From Tessaracoccus antarcticus (GTDB taxonomy: Bacteria; Actinomycetota; Actinomycetes; Propionibacteriales; Propionibacteriaceae), in contig NZ_REFW01000001.1 of the NCBI RefSeq assembly GCF_003688855.1, forward strand, positions 496,001 through 560,000: a DNA stretch of 64,000 nucleotides. Direction: 5' to 3'. This document shows positions 25,606 through 34,414 of the stretch, piece by piece; position 1 is the stretch's first letter, and the number at the start of each line of letters is the position of its first letter. A program made the position numbers and the translations under genes. The notes beneath the pieces are model-generated. The model made no database searches, had not been told where the DNA came from, and worked only from the letters and a program-made list of their open reading frames with translations.

Positions 25606-27546
25606 ATGCTGACGCTGTGGCGCAAGTGGATCGCCTACCCCATCGGGTGGGTGGTCCTGATGGTGGTGGCCCTCGCGCTGGTGGCGGCGGTGTCCGCGCT
25701 GGGCAAGACCTACCCCGACATGGAGTCGTTCCACGGCAGATACGAGGCACATGCCGAGGGTGCCCAGGTCCGGCTGGAGGTGGAGGAGGAGATCTCCGTG
25801 ATGCTCGTCAACGAGCGCGGCATCGTCCGCGACCTCGTGACCAAGTACGGCGATGACTTCCAGAACGTCACGGGGATATCCGTTGAGGACAAGCAGGGGC
25901 AGCCGGTCGATTTCGATGAGGACAGGGACAGGGCCACCGGCGACATCGAGCTGGCCATCGGTGGCGGGCGGAGAGTCAGCGGACTGCGCACCTACGTCAT
26001 CAAGTACACGATCACCAACGCCATGGTGGGCACCAACGACTACCAGGAGTTGTACTTCAACACCAACGGCACCGAGTGGCAGAACGGCTTCACGTCCTTC
26101 AGTGCGCGGCTCCTGCTCGACGACACGCTGGCGGGCCGCCTCAACGGCCAGAGTGCCTGCTACCGCGGCAGAGCGGGTTCCCGGGAGCAATGCATGCTGC
26201 AAAAGAGCGGCCAGACGTACCGGGTGGACGCCGACGGTCTCGGTCCCCGGGAGAACGTGACCCTCGCTGTGGGCTTCGAGCCCGGCACCGTCACCGATCC
26301 CCTGCCACCCCTGGAGGGCCGCTCCCTGGGGTGGCTGGGCATCGCCCTCACGCTCGGCGTCGGGGCGCTCATGCTGGCGGTGTCCCTGATCGCCCGGGCT
26401 GCGGCACGGGACCTGCGGCACGGTGAGACCGGCGTGGTCACCCAGTTCATGCCTCCCAAGGGCATCGAGCCGGTGCTGGCCGCGGACTTCCTCGGTCTCC
26501 CGGAGCGCGGGGCTGCCGCGCATCTGGCGTGGCTGGTGCTCAACGGGCACGGCGAGATCACGTCGTCCGACGAGAGGCCGGGCGCGCAGCCTGGTCCGGG
26601 CAGCGACGACCTGTCCCTTTCGCAGCGCGCGGATCTTGGTGAGGATCTGCGGTTGCGCTGGCACGGCGAGGGCATGACAGCAACCCTGCGCCGCATCACG
26701 GAGCTTCTGTTCGGGATGAAGGAGACCCATCTCCCGTTGGCGCAGCACCGACGCACATCGGATCTGGCCAAGGCGCAGCACTACCGGGACAGCGCCCTCG
26801 AGGACCTGTACCTGCGCAAGGCCAGCCACCTCGGCCCAACGCTCCTGTGGATCGGTTTCCTTGCCCTCATCGGATTCGGGTGGTACCAGATCTGGGCGGG
26901 GCTGACCGGCCTCGGCTGGTGGTTCCTGCTGGCTGGTGTGGTGTCCACCGTCATGGTGCTCTACGCCGTGCATGTTGCCCCGGCTCATGGCCGACTCACT
27001 CCCAGAGGGAAGGAAGTGCGCCGCGAACTCATGGGGCTTGAACGATTCGTGACGGCCTCGGAGGCCAACCGCATCGCCTGGTTGCAGAACGCCGCCACCG
27101 CCCCCAGGGAGGACGACCGCATCCATCTGTACGAACGCCTGCTGCCGTGGGCCATCATCTTCGGCGCCGAACGGTCCTGGGCGCAGCTGGTGGGAGACAT
27201 GTACAACCGGTTCCCCGAGTCGCCGTTGCGCCTGCCCGTCCTGACCCTGGTCGGTCCCGCGTGGCTGCAGCAGGACCGGGAGTTCTACGGCACCAGGAAC
27301 AGCAGGAGCCGACGGAGCGCCTGGTACGGCCGCCCGGACATCGGCCGCGGGTCGCTGGCCACGGGATGGAGCAGTACCGTCGGTGCCATCTCGGATCTCG
27401 GGTCCGGGAGTGGCAGCAGCAACTCAAGCACCCGTTCCAGTGGGCGCGGCTGGAGCGGAGGGTCCTCCTCCCGCTCACGCGGTGGCTCCTCGCGGCGAGG
27501 GTCATCGGGCGGCGGCACTGGTGGAGGGGGCGGCGGTCGACGATGA
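25606..27546 (+). CDS. DUF2207-domain membrane protein
   Basis: A 646-residue protein. One N-terminal membrane segment (WVVLMVVALALVAAVSAL) is followed by an extracellular DUF2207-type beta domain (about 35-235, with the tract TYVIKYTITNAM). Then come membrane segments near 245-265 and two more near 410-460, with a cytosolic stretch between. The tail is a long low-complexity Gly/Ser/Arg region (about 590-646) ending in a run of Gly and Arg-Arg. DUF2207 proteins are common in actinobacteria with no known function. ATG start at 25606. No clear operon partner. Confidence 0.8.
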   Translation: MLTLWRKWIAYPIGWVVLMVVALALVAAVSALGKTYPDMESFHGRYEAHAEGAQVRLEVEEEISVMLVNERGIVRDLVTKYGDDFQNVTGISVEDKQGQPVDFDEDRDRATGDIELAIGGGRRVSGLRTYVIKYTITNAMVGTNDYQELYFNTNGTEWQNGFTSFSARLLLDDTLAGRLNGQSACYRGRAGSREQCMLQKSGQTYRVDADGLGPRENVTLAVGFEPGTVTDPLPPLEGRSLGWLGIALTLGVGALMLAVSLIARAAARDLRHGETGVVTQFMPPKGIEPVLAADFLGLPERGAAAHLAWLVLNGHGEITSSDERPGAQPGPGSDDLSLSQRADLGEDLRLRWHGEGMTATLRRITELLFGMKETHLPLAQHRRTSDLAKAQHYRDSALEDLYLRKASHLGPTLLWIGFLALIGFGWYQIWAGLTGLGWWFLLAGVVSTVMVLYAVHVAPAHGRLTPRGKEVRRELMGLERFVTASEANRIAWLQNAATAPREDDRIHLYERLLPWAIIFGAERSWAQLVGDMYNRFPESPLRLPVLTLVGPAWLQQDREFYGTRNSRSRRSAWYGRPDIGRGSLATGWSSTVGAISDLGSGSGSSNSSTRSSGRGWSGGSSSRSRGGSSRRGSSGGGTGGGGGGRR

Positions 27547-27601
27547 GGCACCCGGCGCCACGCGACACTGGAATGTTCCCGCCCGCGACCCATGCGGCTT
27601 G

Positions 27602-27624
27602 TCTGGACTGATTCCAGATCTGGA
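27602..27624. promoter_or_regulatory. Likely Fur/CatR-type operator
   Basis: TCTGGA-N5-TCCAGATCTGGA: a 12-bp perfect palindrome (27613-27624) with a third inverted half-site (27602-27607) one spacing upstream. It lies 15-38 bp before the Fur-family start. Overlapping inverted half-sites in this position are typical of an autoregulatory Fur-type box. Binding is inferred. Confidence 0.55.
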
Positions 27625-27639
27625 GATAGTCTGACGGCC

Positions 27640-28098
27640 ATGTCCGTCTCTCCTGTGGCGTCACCTCACCCCAGCGTTACCGCATCGGCAGAGGCCGTGA
27701 TGCGCGCCCGGGGCATCCGCGTGACCGCGTCCCGCGTGGCGGTCCTCAGCGCCGTGGGTGAGCGCCCGCACACCGACGCCGACACGCTCACGCGGATGAT
27801 CCGCGACCGCCTGGGGGCGGTGTCCACGCAGGCCGTCTACGACGCGCTCGCCCTTTTCACGAGCCTGGGGCTCGTGCGCCGCATCGTGCCCGCCGGATCG
27901 TCAGCGCGGTACGAGACACGCGTCGGCGACAACCACCACCACCTGGCCTGTCGCCGCTGCGGCGCCCTCCAGGACGTGGACTGCGCCACCGGCACCTCCC
28001 CCTGCCTCACCCCGGTGCAGGCGCACGGATTCCTCGTCGACGAGGCGGAGGTCACCTACTGGGGCCTGTGCCCCGCCTGCCAACAAGACCCGGCCTGA
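27640..28098 (+). CDS. Fur-family transcriptional regulator, likely peroxide sensor for catalase
   Basis: A 152-residue Fur-superfamily protein. A winged helix ([20 protein letters not shown], then [22 protein letters not shown]) is followed by a metal-binding domain with [11 protein letters not shown] and C-P-A-C near the C-terminus. These two CxxC pairs form the structural zinc site of PerR/CatR-like proteins. The catalase gene follows after 62 bp, the same order as CatR-CatA in Streptomyces. This suggests a peroxide-responsive repressor. ATG start at 27640. The upstream palindrome suggests autoregulation. Confidence 0.9.
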   Translation: MSVSPVASPHPSVTASAEAVMRARGIRVTASRVAVLSAVGERPHTDADTLTRMIRDRLGAVSTQAVYDALALFTSLGLVRRIVPAGSSARYETRVGDNHHHLACRRCGALQDVDCATGTSPCLTPVQAHGFLVDEAEVTYWGLCPACQQDPA

Positions 28099-28160
28099 TC
28101 AATCAAGGCCCCTCCGTCGTGCGATCACCGCACGGCGAGTACACCCACGAGAAAGGCACC

Positions 28161-29711
28161 ATGCAGCTCAATTCCGATGACCTGATCCACGACGGCACCA
28201 ACCCCGGCGGATCAGCCACCACCAACGGCGCCCCCTCCGAGTCCGACCGCAACAGCCTCAGCCTCTCCCCCAATGGACCGCTCCTGCTGCACGACGTGCA
28301 CCTGGTGGAGACGTTGGCCCACTTCAACCGCGCCAACGTGCCGGAGCGTCGACCGCACGCCAAGGGTTCGGGCGCCTTCGGCCAGTTCGAGGTGACCGGC
28401 GACGTGTCGGCCTACACCAAGGCCGCCGTGTTCCAGCCCGGCACCACCACGCGCATGCTGGCCCGCTTCTCCACGGTGGCCGGCGAGCAGGGCTCCGCCG
28501 ACACGTGGCGCGACGTTCGCGGCTTTTCGCTGCGCTTCTACACCACTGAGGGCAACTTCGACCTCGTCGGCAACAACACTCCCGTGTTCTTCGTGCGCGA
28601 CCCCATGAAGTTCCCCCACTTCATCCGCTCCCAGAAGCGCCTGCCCGACTCGGGCCTGCGCGACTCGACGATGCAGTGGGACTTCTGGACGCACACGCCC
28701 GAGTCCGCGCACCAGGTGACCTACCTCATGGGCGATCGTGGCCTGCCGCGTTCGTGGCGCCACATGAACGGCTACGGCTCCCACACCTACATGTGGACCA
28801 ACGCGGCCGCGGAGAAGTTCTGGGTCAAGTACCACTTCCACACGAACCAGGGCGTGGAGAACCTCACGGGGGCTGAGGCGGAACGCCTCGCGGGTGCCGA
28901 CGCCGAGTACCACCGTCGTGACCTGTTCGACGCCATCGGCCGCGGTGAGCACCCCAGCTGGGACCTCTCGGTGCAGGTCATGCCGTACGAGGATGCCAAG
29001 GACTACCGGTTCAACCCGTTCGACCTCACCAAGATCTGGCCGCACGCGGACTACCCGCTCATCAAGGTCGGCACCATGACCCTGAACGAGAACCCGTCGA
29101 ACTTCTTCGCCGAGATCGAGCAGGCCGCCTTCGCGCCCAGCAACACCGTCCCGGGCATCGGCTTCTCCCCCGACAAGATGCTGCTGGGTCGCGTGTTCGC
29201 CTACGCCGACGCGCACCGCGCCCGCATCGGCACCAACTTCCACCAGCTGCCGGTGAACCAGCCCATCAACGACGCGCCGGATCCCTACGTGTTCGAGGGC
29301 AACATGTCCTACAAGCACTCCGGCGCAGCGCCGGTGTACGCGCCCAACAGCTTCGGCCGCAGCTACGCCGATCAGGAGGGTCCCGTCGCCGAGGGCTGGG
29401 AAGCTGACGGCACGATGGTGCGCCAGGCGTACGTGCTGCATGCCGAGGACGACGACTGGGGCCAGGCGGGCACACTGGTGCGGGAAGTCTTCGACGACGC
29501 CGCCAGGGACCGCTTCGTTGACACCGTCTCCGGTGCACTGGCAGGTGTTCACCCCGAGGTGCTGGAACGCGCATTCCAGTATTGGACCTGCGTCGACGAA
29601 ACCATCGGAGCCCGCATCCGGGCTGCCGTGCAGGCCAACGCCGAAGCCGCCGCCGACGGCGTCGACCCGGGCGCCATCCTGCGGGAGACGACGACCAACG
29701 CACGCAACTGA
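28161..29711 (+). CDS. katA: Monofunctional haem catalase
   Basis: A 516-residue clade-type catalase that converts hydrogen peroxide to water and oxygen. The distal histidine region is [15 protein letters not shown] (His about 66), followed by [15 protein letters not shown] and [17 protein letters not shown]. The proximal haem tyrosine lies in [30 protein letters not shown] 28161 has GAAAGG upstream. It is probably controlled by the preceding Fur-family regulator and ends at a strong terminator. Confidence 0.96.
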   Translation: MQLNSDDLIHDGTNPGGSATTNGAPSESDRNSLSLSPNGPLLLHDVHLVETLAHFNRANVPERRPHAKGSGAFGQFEVTGDVSAYTKAAVFQPGTTTRMLARFSTVAGEQGSADTWRDVRGFSLRFYTTEGNFDLVGNNTPVFFVRDPMKFPHFIRSQKRLPDSGLRDSTMQWDFWTHTPESAHQVTYLMGDRGLPRSWRHMNGYGSHTYMWTNAAAEKFWVKYHFHTNQGVENLTGAEAERLAGADAEYHRRDLFDAIGRGEHPSWDLSVQVMPYEDAKDYRFNPFDLTKIWPHADYPLIKVGTMTLNENPSNFFAEIEQAAFAPSNTVPGIGFSPDKMLLGRVFAYADAHRARIGTNFHQLPVNQPINDAPDPYVFEGNMSYKHSGAAPVYAPNSFGRSYADQEGPVAEGWEADGTMVRQAYVLHAEDDDWGQAGTLVREVFDDAARDRFVDTVSGALAGVHPEVLERAFQYWTCVDETIGARIRAAVQANAEAAADGVDPGAILRETTTNARN

Positions 29712-29756
29712 CGCAGCCCCCGGCACTCCCGGGGATGACGCTCAGGTCCCGTGAAA

Positions 29757-29789
29757 AAAGGGGGCGCCGGCTCGGTCGGCGCCCCCTTT
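29757..29789 (+). terminator. Intrinsic terminator of the catalase gene
   Basis: A ten-pair GC stem, GGGGGCGCCG with CGGCGCCCCC (29760-29769 and 29777-29786), is extended by three A-T pairs and has a seven-base loop. It starts 46 bp after the catalase stop. Confidence 0.9.
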
Positions 29790-29806
29790 CGCTTCATCCA
29801 CCACCC

Positions 29807-29858
29807 GACCGGACACGCCTCACGCACTGCCCGCCGCGACGCATGCGTCCACGGCGCG
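29807..29858. repeat. Short palindrome-containing dispersed repeat, copy 1
   Basis: 48 bases (29807-29854) are identical to 30917-30964. The element runs from GACCGGACACGCCTC to CCACGG and includes the 12-bp palindrome GACGCATGCGTC (29838-29849). A near-perfect complement of its left end (GAGGCGTGTGCGG, 29867-29879) follows, so this copy could fold into a long hairpin. It lies between the catalase terminator and the secreted-protein gene. Function unknown. Confidence 0.85.
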
Positions 29859-29995
29859 CACTGAAAGAGGCGTGTGCGGCTACCGCTGCCGCTTGCCTCG
29901 GACCCGGCCGAAGCGACCATTCACCGGTTTACTGTCCCGTCGGCCCTTACGGTGGTTTCATCGCGGTCTCAACCACATACCCAGGGGGAACCACC

Positions 29996-30880
29996 ATGAA
30001 AGCCTTCGCTCAGGTTCTTGCTGCGGCCGCCGCCGTTGCCCTCATGTCGGCTCTTGTTCCGGTGGCCACGGCCAGCGCCGACGTTGCCCCCGTCAGGCGC
30101 ATCGCCTGCCCCAGCACCGCGGAGGTCAACAGGGCGATCCAGCCCTCTGTTCTTCCGAAGCGTCAAGCGGTGAAACTCGAGGCGACCCCCACCAGTTGCC
30201 AGTACTGGGCGGCGCAGGACGCAGCGATGTTCCAGGTCAGCGTCGAGCCCGGTGTCTCGACCATGAAGCAGGCGGAAGACAAGGCAAGAGCTGCATACCC
30301 CGAGGAATTTCAGTATCTCTTTCGACCGCAGCCGCTCAAGGCGCTCGGGGAGGGCGCGTTCTACAACGCCGATCTCGCTGTCCTTGTCTATTGGGAGCTC
30401 TCGCCCGGCGCGATCGTCATGATGGGCGGCCTGGACTTCGTGGAGGGGATCGTTCCGGTGGCGAAACTGTTTCGGCCGATGATGGAGGTCTACACCATCC
30501 CCGGGGAACGCACCGTCAACGGCCGCCAGTGGCGCACCACCTGCGAGGACTACTCCGCCACCGCACGATGCCGCACCGACATCTTCGCCACGGTCATCAA
30601 GAAGACACCCACTGGCTTCGAAACCGTCAAGGGATGGGCCTTCAACTCACTCACCTACCGCTGGTCCGACCGCGCCCTGTGGAAGACCAACCCCCTGGGC
30701 CACACCGGGAAATGGACCAGCGCCGAGGGCCGTCAGTGGCGCACCGAGTGCGACACACCCAACACAGGCCGTGGTGCCTGCCGCAGCTACATCCTGACGA
30801 CGGTCATCGACCACAAGGGCGGCAAGTACACCCAGGAGAACACGTGGGTCTTCAACAACCAGGTCCTGTTCAACAGTTGA
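29996..30880 (+). CDS. Secreted protein with C-terminal tandem Trp-Arg-Thr repeats
   Basis: A 294-residue exported protein. The Sec signal peptide is MKAFAQVLAAAAAVALMSAL with a cleavage site near ATASA-DV. The middle (about 35-165) has paired cysteines (RRIACPSTAEVNRA, TPTSCQYW) and resembles a small disulphide-bonded ligand-binding fold. The C-terminus has two copies of a about 55-residue unit: GRQWRTTCEDYSATARCRTD, then GRQWRTECDTPNTGRGACRS, each followed by I-x-x-T-V-I and a W-x-F-N block. Such units occur in actinobacterial secreted proteins of unknown role. ATG 29996 has AGGGGGA upstream. Confidence 0.75.
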   Translation: MKAFAQVLAAAAAVALMSALVPVATASADVAPVRRIACPSTAEVNRAIQPSVLPKRQAVKLEATPTSCQYWAAQDAAMFQVSVEPGVSTMKQAEDKARAAYPEEFQYLFRPQPLKALGEGAFYNADLAVLVYWELSPGAIVMMGGLDFVEGIVPVAKLFRPMMEVYTIPGERTVNGRQWRTTCEDYSATARCRTDIFATVIKKTPTGFETVKGWAFNSLTYRWSDRALWKTNPLGHTGKWTSAEGRQWRTECDTPNTGRGACRSYILTTVIDHKGGKYTQENTWVFNNQVLFNS

Positions 30881-30916
30881 GCTGAGGATCCTCCAGCCTC
30901 CGGCAGGTTCGTGCCT

Positions 30917-30966
30917 GACCGGACACGCCTCACGCACTGCCCGCCGCGACGCATGCGTCCACGGGG
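30917..30966. repeat. Short palindrome-containing dispersed repeat, copy 2
   Basis: Identical over 48 bases to copy 1, including GACGCATGCGTC. It sits between the secreted-protein gene and the DUF3253 gene on the same strand. The surroundings differ from copy 1, so this is a discrete element and not part of a larger duplication. Confidence 0.85.
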
Positions 30967-31033
30967 CGCGCCGGATGCGGCGTCGGCGACAGTGTCCCGG
31001 GCCGTGACCGGGGCCACGTCTACGCTCGCCTCC

Positions 31034-31525
31034 ATGACCGACGATGTGGAGCGCACCGAGGACGGCCACCACATCGTGGTGAACGGGCGACGCTGGCGTG
31101 CCAGCGACACCGCCATCCCCGAGAAACTTCGCGCCGAACTGGTCTCCGAACTGATGCGCGCCCGCCGCGAGGTCGGTCGTCGCGGCGACGAGGCCAGGCA
31201 CTGCGTCCAGGACGCGAAGGTGGCCCTCGGTGAACGCGGTGAACCGTGGTGGGAGGAGGCCAGCGACGAGGGCCGGCGGGCACGGCTGGCCGCGACCATC
31301 CGCACCCTCCTGCGTCACCGTGACGGGACCACCATCTGCCCCAGTGACGCGGCCAGGGTGGTGGGCGGCGACCGGTGGCGCGACGTCGTCCCCGTGGCAC
31401 GCGAGGTGGCCCACCACCTTGTGGGGCAGGGCGAAGTGGTGGTGCAGCAGAAGGGCGAGACCGTCGACGTCCGCGAAGCCCGGGGCCCCGTCCGGATCGC
31501 GCCCGGACCGGAACTGCATCGCTGA
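31034..31525 (+). CDS. DUF3253-domain protein
   Basis: A 163-residue soluble protein. The N-terminus (HHIVVNGRRWRASDTAIPEKLRAELVSELMRARREV) forms a small strand followed by an amphipathic helix. The C-terminal about 75 residues (LAATIRTLLRHRDGTTICPSD, VVGGDRWRDVVPVAREVAHHLV) match DUF3253, a winged-helix-like domain. Function is unknown; a DNA- or protein-binding role is only suggested by the fold. ATG start at 31034. The open frame upstream of the ATG runs through repeat copy 2 and is not expected to be translated. Confidence 0.8.
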   Translation: MTDDVERTEDGHHIVVNGRRWRASDTAIPEKLRAELVSELMRARREVGRRGDEARHCVQDAKVALGERGEPWWEEASDEGRRARLAATIRTLLRHRDGTTICPSDAARVVGGDRWRDVVPVAREVAHHLVGQGEVVVQQKGETVDVREARGPVRIAPGPELHR

Positions 31526-31596
31526 CGGCCCCGGGCGGGGTTGCAGACGGAAGCTATGTTGGGGCCATCAAGATCGCCTGCACGGGAGGGCCACAC

Positions 31597-32772
31597 ATGG
31601 AACACCACGCAGTGCTGATCGTCGGGGGCGGCAACGCCGGTATCTCACTGGCTGCACGCCTCCTGCGCGACGGCGCGCGGGACGTGGCCGTGGTGGAATC
31701 CGAGTCCGTCCACCGTTACCGGCCGCTCCTCAACTATGTCGGCGGGGGCGAGGCGACCATGGCCACGCTGGAGCGTCCTGCCGCCTCGGTGATGCCCCAC
31801 GGGTGCACCTGGATCCACGACGAGGTGGTGTCGGTGGATCCCGACGCACCGAGCGTCGCGATGCGCGACGGCCGCCGGATCACATGCGACACCCTCGTCA
31901 TCTGCACGGGCCTCGAAGAAGACTGGGACACCACACCCGGCCTGGCGGAGTCCTACGCCGCCGGCTGGGCCGGCTCGACATTCATCGTCGAAACGGCCCC
32001 ACTCGTGTGGCCCGCGCTGCGGGACCTGACCGCCGGGCGCGTGGTGTTCGCCATGCCCGCCGAGCCCGCGCCGTGCAGCGCCACCGCCCTGAAGCCCCTC
32101 TTCATGGCGTGCGACCACTGGCGCCAAACCGGGGTGTTGAAGGACATGGACGTACACCTCGTCCTGCCGGACCGCTCCCCCATCGGCGTACCCAAGGCGG
32201 ACCGGATCCTGGAGCAGGCGCTGGAGTCCTACGGGGTCCACGTGCTGCGCAACGCGCGCGTCACGAGCCTCGACGACCGACGCGTCACGATCACCACCCC
32301 CGATGGCACCCACGCATTGGACGGCATCGCCTACGCCCACGTCATCCCCCAGTACCGGGCTCCCCGGTGGATCGTCGAGGGCGGCCTCTCGGGCAGGACC
32401 GGGGCCGGCCTGGTGGACGTCGACTCGTACACGCTGCAGCACCCACGTCACCCCGCGGTCTGGTCGCTGGGCGACGTCGCCGACCTTGGCATCAAGCCCT
32501 CCGGCGGCGCCCTCCGCAAGCAGGTGGTGGTGCTTTCCCACAACATCCTGGCGGCGGGGACGACGACGTTCCAGCGCTACGACGGCTACACGGTGATGCC
32601 CATCACCGTCGCCCGACACCGGTTGATGCTTGTCGAGGTGAACCGGGTCGGTCGGTCCGAACCCTCGCTGCCACTCCTCGACCTCGTCCGCCCACGGCGA
32701 GCGACGTGGTGGGTGGACCGCTACGCCCTGCCGCAGGTCTACTTCAGGCGCATCCTGCGCGGCAAGGTCTGA
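31597..32772 (+). CDS. Sulfide:quinone oxidoreductase-like FAD protein
   Basis: A 391-residue two-dinucleotide-binding-domain flavoprotein. The FAD motif is VLIVGGGNAGISLAARLL (GxGxxG, about 7-15) and a second conserved block is VWSLGDVADLGIKPSGGALRKQ. Spacing and the P-A-P-C-S-A-T-A-L-K-P block (Cys about residue 163) fit the eukaryotic-like SQR branch, which oxidises sulfide to polysulfide and reduces quinone. No second redox Cys is evident where bacterial SQRs carry it, so sulfide oxidation is unproven. ATG 31597 has GGGAGGG six bases upstream. Confidence 0.8.
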   Translation: MEHHAVLIVGGGNAGISLAARLLRDGARDVAVVESESVHRYRPLLNYVGGGEATMATLERPAASVMPHGCTWIHDEVVSVDPDAPSVAMRDGRRITCDTLVICTGLEEDWDTTPGLAESYAAGWAGSTFIVETAPLVWPALRDLTAGRVVFAMPAEPAPCSATALKPLFMACDHWRQTGVLKDMDVHLVLPDRSPIGVPKADRILEQALESYGVHVLRNARVTSLDDRRVTITTPDGTHALDGIAYAHVIPQYRAPRWIVEGGLSGRTGAGLVDVDSYTLQHPRHPAVWSLGDVADLGIKPSGGALRKQVVVLSHNILAAGTTTFQRYDGYTVMPITVARHRLMLVEVNRVGRSEPSLPLLDLVRPRRATWWVDRYALPQVYFRRILRGKV

Positions 32773-32782
32773 CCCTGCGCAG

Positions 32783-32821
32783 CCGGACACGCCTCACGCA
32801 CTGCGACGTATACGTCCACGG
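32783..32821. repeat. Short palindrome-containing dispersed repeat, copy 3 (variant)
   Basis: A 39-base variant that lacks seven bases (CCCGCCG) found in copies 1 and 2. Its palindrome reads GACGTATACGTC: two positions changed on each arm symmetrically, so perfect pairing is kept. It lies between convergent genes (SQR-like and a small membrane protein). Confidence 0.8.
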
Positions 32822-32878
32822 AGACCAGCAACCGCGGCATGTCCCGCCCCTTCACTGGCGTAACCCAGAACGCTGAGG

Positions 32879-33205
32879 TCAGGCGATCATGGCCAAGAAC
32901 GCACCATAGGTCGCCAGTCCGAGGATGACCAGAGCGGTGGCGATGCGCCGCGACGACCGCGTCCGACGGCTGCGCGCAACGAACGAGCATGCGAACAGCA
33001 GCCACGCCACGGCGTGCCCCCAACGCAGGAGCAGGAGCCGGGCACCGGCCCCAACCCCGGACGCCTCCGAGGACGGCCACACCACGGCGTAGACCACGGC
33101 GATGGCACCACACGGGAGGGCCCACGCCCAAGGTGGCACCCGTCGCAGGACACGAAGGATCGCCGGGCCGTCGGACCTGTCGGGCGAGGGGTCGGTGCGG
33201 TCCAT
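32879..33205 (-). CDS. Small membrane protein, unknown function
   Basis: A 108-residue protein with about three hydrophobic segments: PPWAWALPCGAIAVVYAVVW, GHAVAWLLFACSFVA and RIATALVILGLATYGAFLA. The N-terminal 25 residues are polar and Asp/Arg-rich. It starts 14 bp after the TetR stop on the same strand and is probably co-transcribed. An upstream ATG at 33253 would overlap the TetR gene. No family was recognised. Confidence 0.55.
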   Translation of the reverse strand: MDRTDPSPDRSDGPAILRVLRRVPPWAWALPCGAIAVVYAVVWPSSEASGVGAGARLLLLRWGHAVAWLLFACSFVARSRRTRSSRRIATALVILGLATYGAFLAMIA

Positions 33206-33219
33206 GAGCGACCGGTTGC

Positions 33220-33819
33220 TCAGCGCTGGGCGGTGACCGTCGCGACGAGGCATCGCGCGGACTCTTCACCCATGCGGGCCACGAGTTCGGGGTCGCGACC
33301 GGCGTCCAACTGCTTGAAGCCTGCTTCCAGGATCCCGCGCGTGAACCCGGCGGCCACCATCGCCGTCTCCCGATCCTTGGCGAGCCGCATCCAGGCGTTC
33401 GCGAGGACGTCGCGCATGGTGGCGTGCGCCGTTTCCATGACCTTCATGGTGGCCTCGGAGGGCACGCTTGTCTGTCCCAGCCCCATGAGCCAGCCGTGCC
33501 CGCTGCGCGCGGCCTGCTCAAGATTGGCCCGCACCCAGATGGCGACACGGTCGGCGGGATCCTCGATGGCGGCCAACTCGTTGTCGACTGCCTCAAGCCA
33601 GGAGGGCAGGTGGCGGGCCAGAACGAGGCCGCGGAGGTCGTCGACGCTGTCGACGTAGCGGTAGATGCTGTTGCGGGCGATGCCGACGGCGGCGGTGACG
33701 GCCGAGGCGGTGAGCGCGTCGGGCTGGCCGGAGCGAAGGATCTGCTCGGCCGCGTCGACGAGTTGCTGCTGCACCATTGCGCGGTGTTCGACCACTGTGG
33801 GCGCGGAGATGCGCGGCAC
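33220..33819 (-). CDS. TetR-family transcriptional repressor
   Basis: A 199-residue TetR protein. The N-terminal helix-turn-helix is LVDAAEQILRSGQPDALTAS followed by AVTAAVGIARNSIYRYVDSVDDL (about 20-65). The C-terminal ligand domain is variable, as usual. GTG start at 33819 with GGGGG upstream. It is divergent from a DUF2871-MFS pair, and an inverted repeat overlaps that pair's promoter, so it probably represses the efflux genes and releases DNA on binding the exported compound. Confidence 0.9.
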   Translation of the reverse strand: MPRISAPTVVEHRAMVQQQLVDAAEQILRSGQPDALTASAVTAAVGIARNSIYRYVDSVDDLRGLVLARHLPSWLEAVDNELAAIEDPADRVAIWVRANLEQAARSGHGWLMGLGQTSVPSEATMKVMETAHATMRDVLANAWMRLAKDRETAMVAAGFTRGILEAGFKQLDAGRDPELVARMGEESARCLVATVTAQR

Positions 33820-33871
33820 GTGCGGCCCCCCTTTCGACCCTGAGTTCGACTCATCCTAACCCACCGTCCAG

Positions 33872-33905
33872 TTGACGACAGGGTGTCTCCAACGTATTCT
33901 GGAGA
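33872..33905 (+). promoter_or_regulatory. Promoter and overlapping TetR-type operator of the efflux pair
   Basis: TTGACG (33872-33877), 17 bases, then TATTCT (33895-33900) is a good housekeeping promoter. The inverted repeat TCTCCA-N8-TGGAGA (33886-33891 and 33900-33905) straddles the -10 box, the classic place for a TetR repressor to block polymerase. Its assignment to the neighbouring TetR protein is inferred. Confidence 0.7.
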
Positions 33906-33952
33906 AATCTTAGGGACACACCGTCGCTCAACGAAAAACTGAGGAGATTCTC

Positions 33953-34414
33953 ATGACACGCGCCACCACCTGGTTCTTCCGTGCAGCAGCCGCCTGGACC
34001 GGTGCCGGGCTGCTCGCCGGGCTGTACTACCGCGAACTCACCCGCTCCACCGGTCACCCCAGCGGCACGCAACTCGCCGTGGCCCACACGCACCTCCTGG
34101 TGCTCGGGACCGTCTTCGGCCTGCTGTTCCTGGTGCTGGAGCGCCAGTATGATCTGAGCAGGAGCAAGCTGTTCCCCGGCTTGTTCTGGACCTGGATCGC
34201 AGGCACGGCCGTCACCGCCGGAAGCCAGGTGTTCAAGGGTTCGCTGCAGGTACTCGGCAGCGCCGCGGCCGACAGCAAGGCGATCGCCGGAATATCCGGG
34301 CTGGGACACATCACCCTCACCGTTGCCTTCGTCCTGTTCTTCCTGGCTCTGCGTTCACGTCTCAAGGCCGACGTGTCCGCTCCCCACGCCGAACTGGTGA
34401 GCGAGGCATTCTGA
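33953..34414 (+). CDS. DUF2871 membrane protein
   Basis: A 153-residue protein with four hydrophobic segments, e.g. AVAHTHLLVLGTVFGLLFLV. The histidine pair in the AVAHTHL segment and the final helix HITLTVAFVLFFLAL fit DUF2871, a small actinobacterial membrane family of unknown function. It is the first gene after the TetR-controlled promoter, and its TGA overlaps the MFS ATG by one base (TGATG). It may assist or accompany the exporter. Confidence 0.75.
   Translation: MTRATTWFFRAAAAWTGAGLLAGLYYRELTRSTGHPSGTQLAVAHTHLLVLGTVFGLLFLVLERQYDLSRSKLFPGLFWTWIAGTAVTAGSQVFKGSLQVLGSAAADSKAIAGISGLGHITLTVAFVLFFLALRSRLKADVSAPHAELVSEAF

Noticed and set aside
25600-27126. A 508-residue minus-strand open frame opposite the DUF2207 gene
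   Set aside because: Reverse-strand shadow; the plus-strand gene has clear membrane segments and a recognisable domain.
30911-31033. Upstream start for the DUF3253 protein
   Set aside because: The extension would translate through the palindromic repeat. The ATG at 31034 gives a normal N-terminus.
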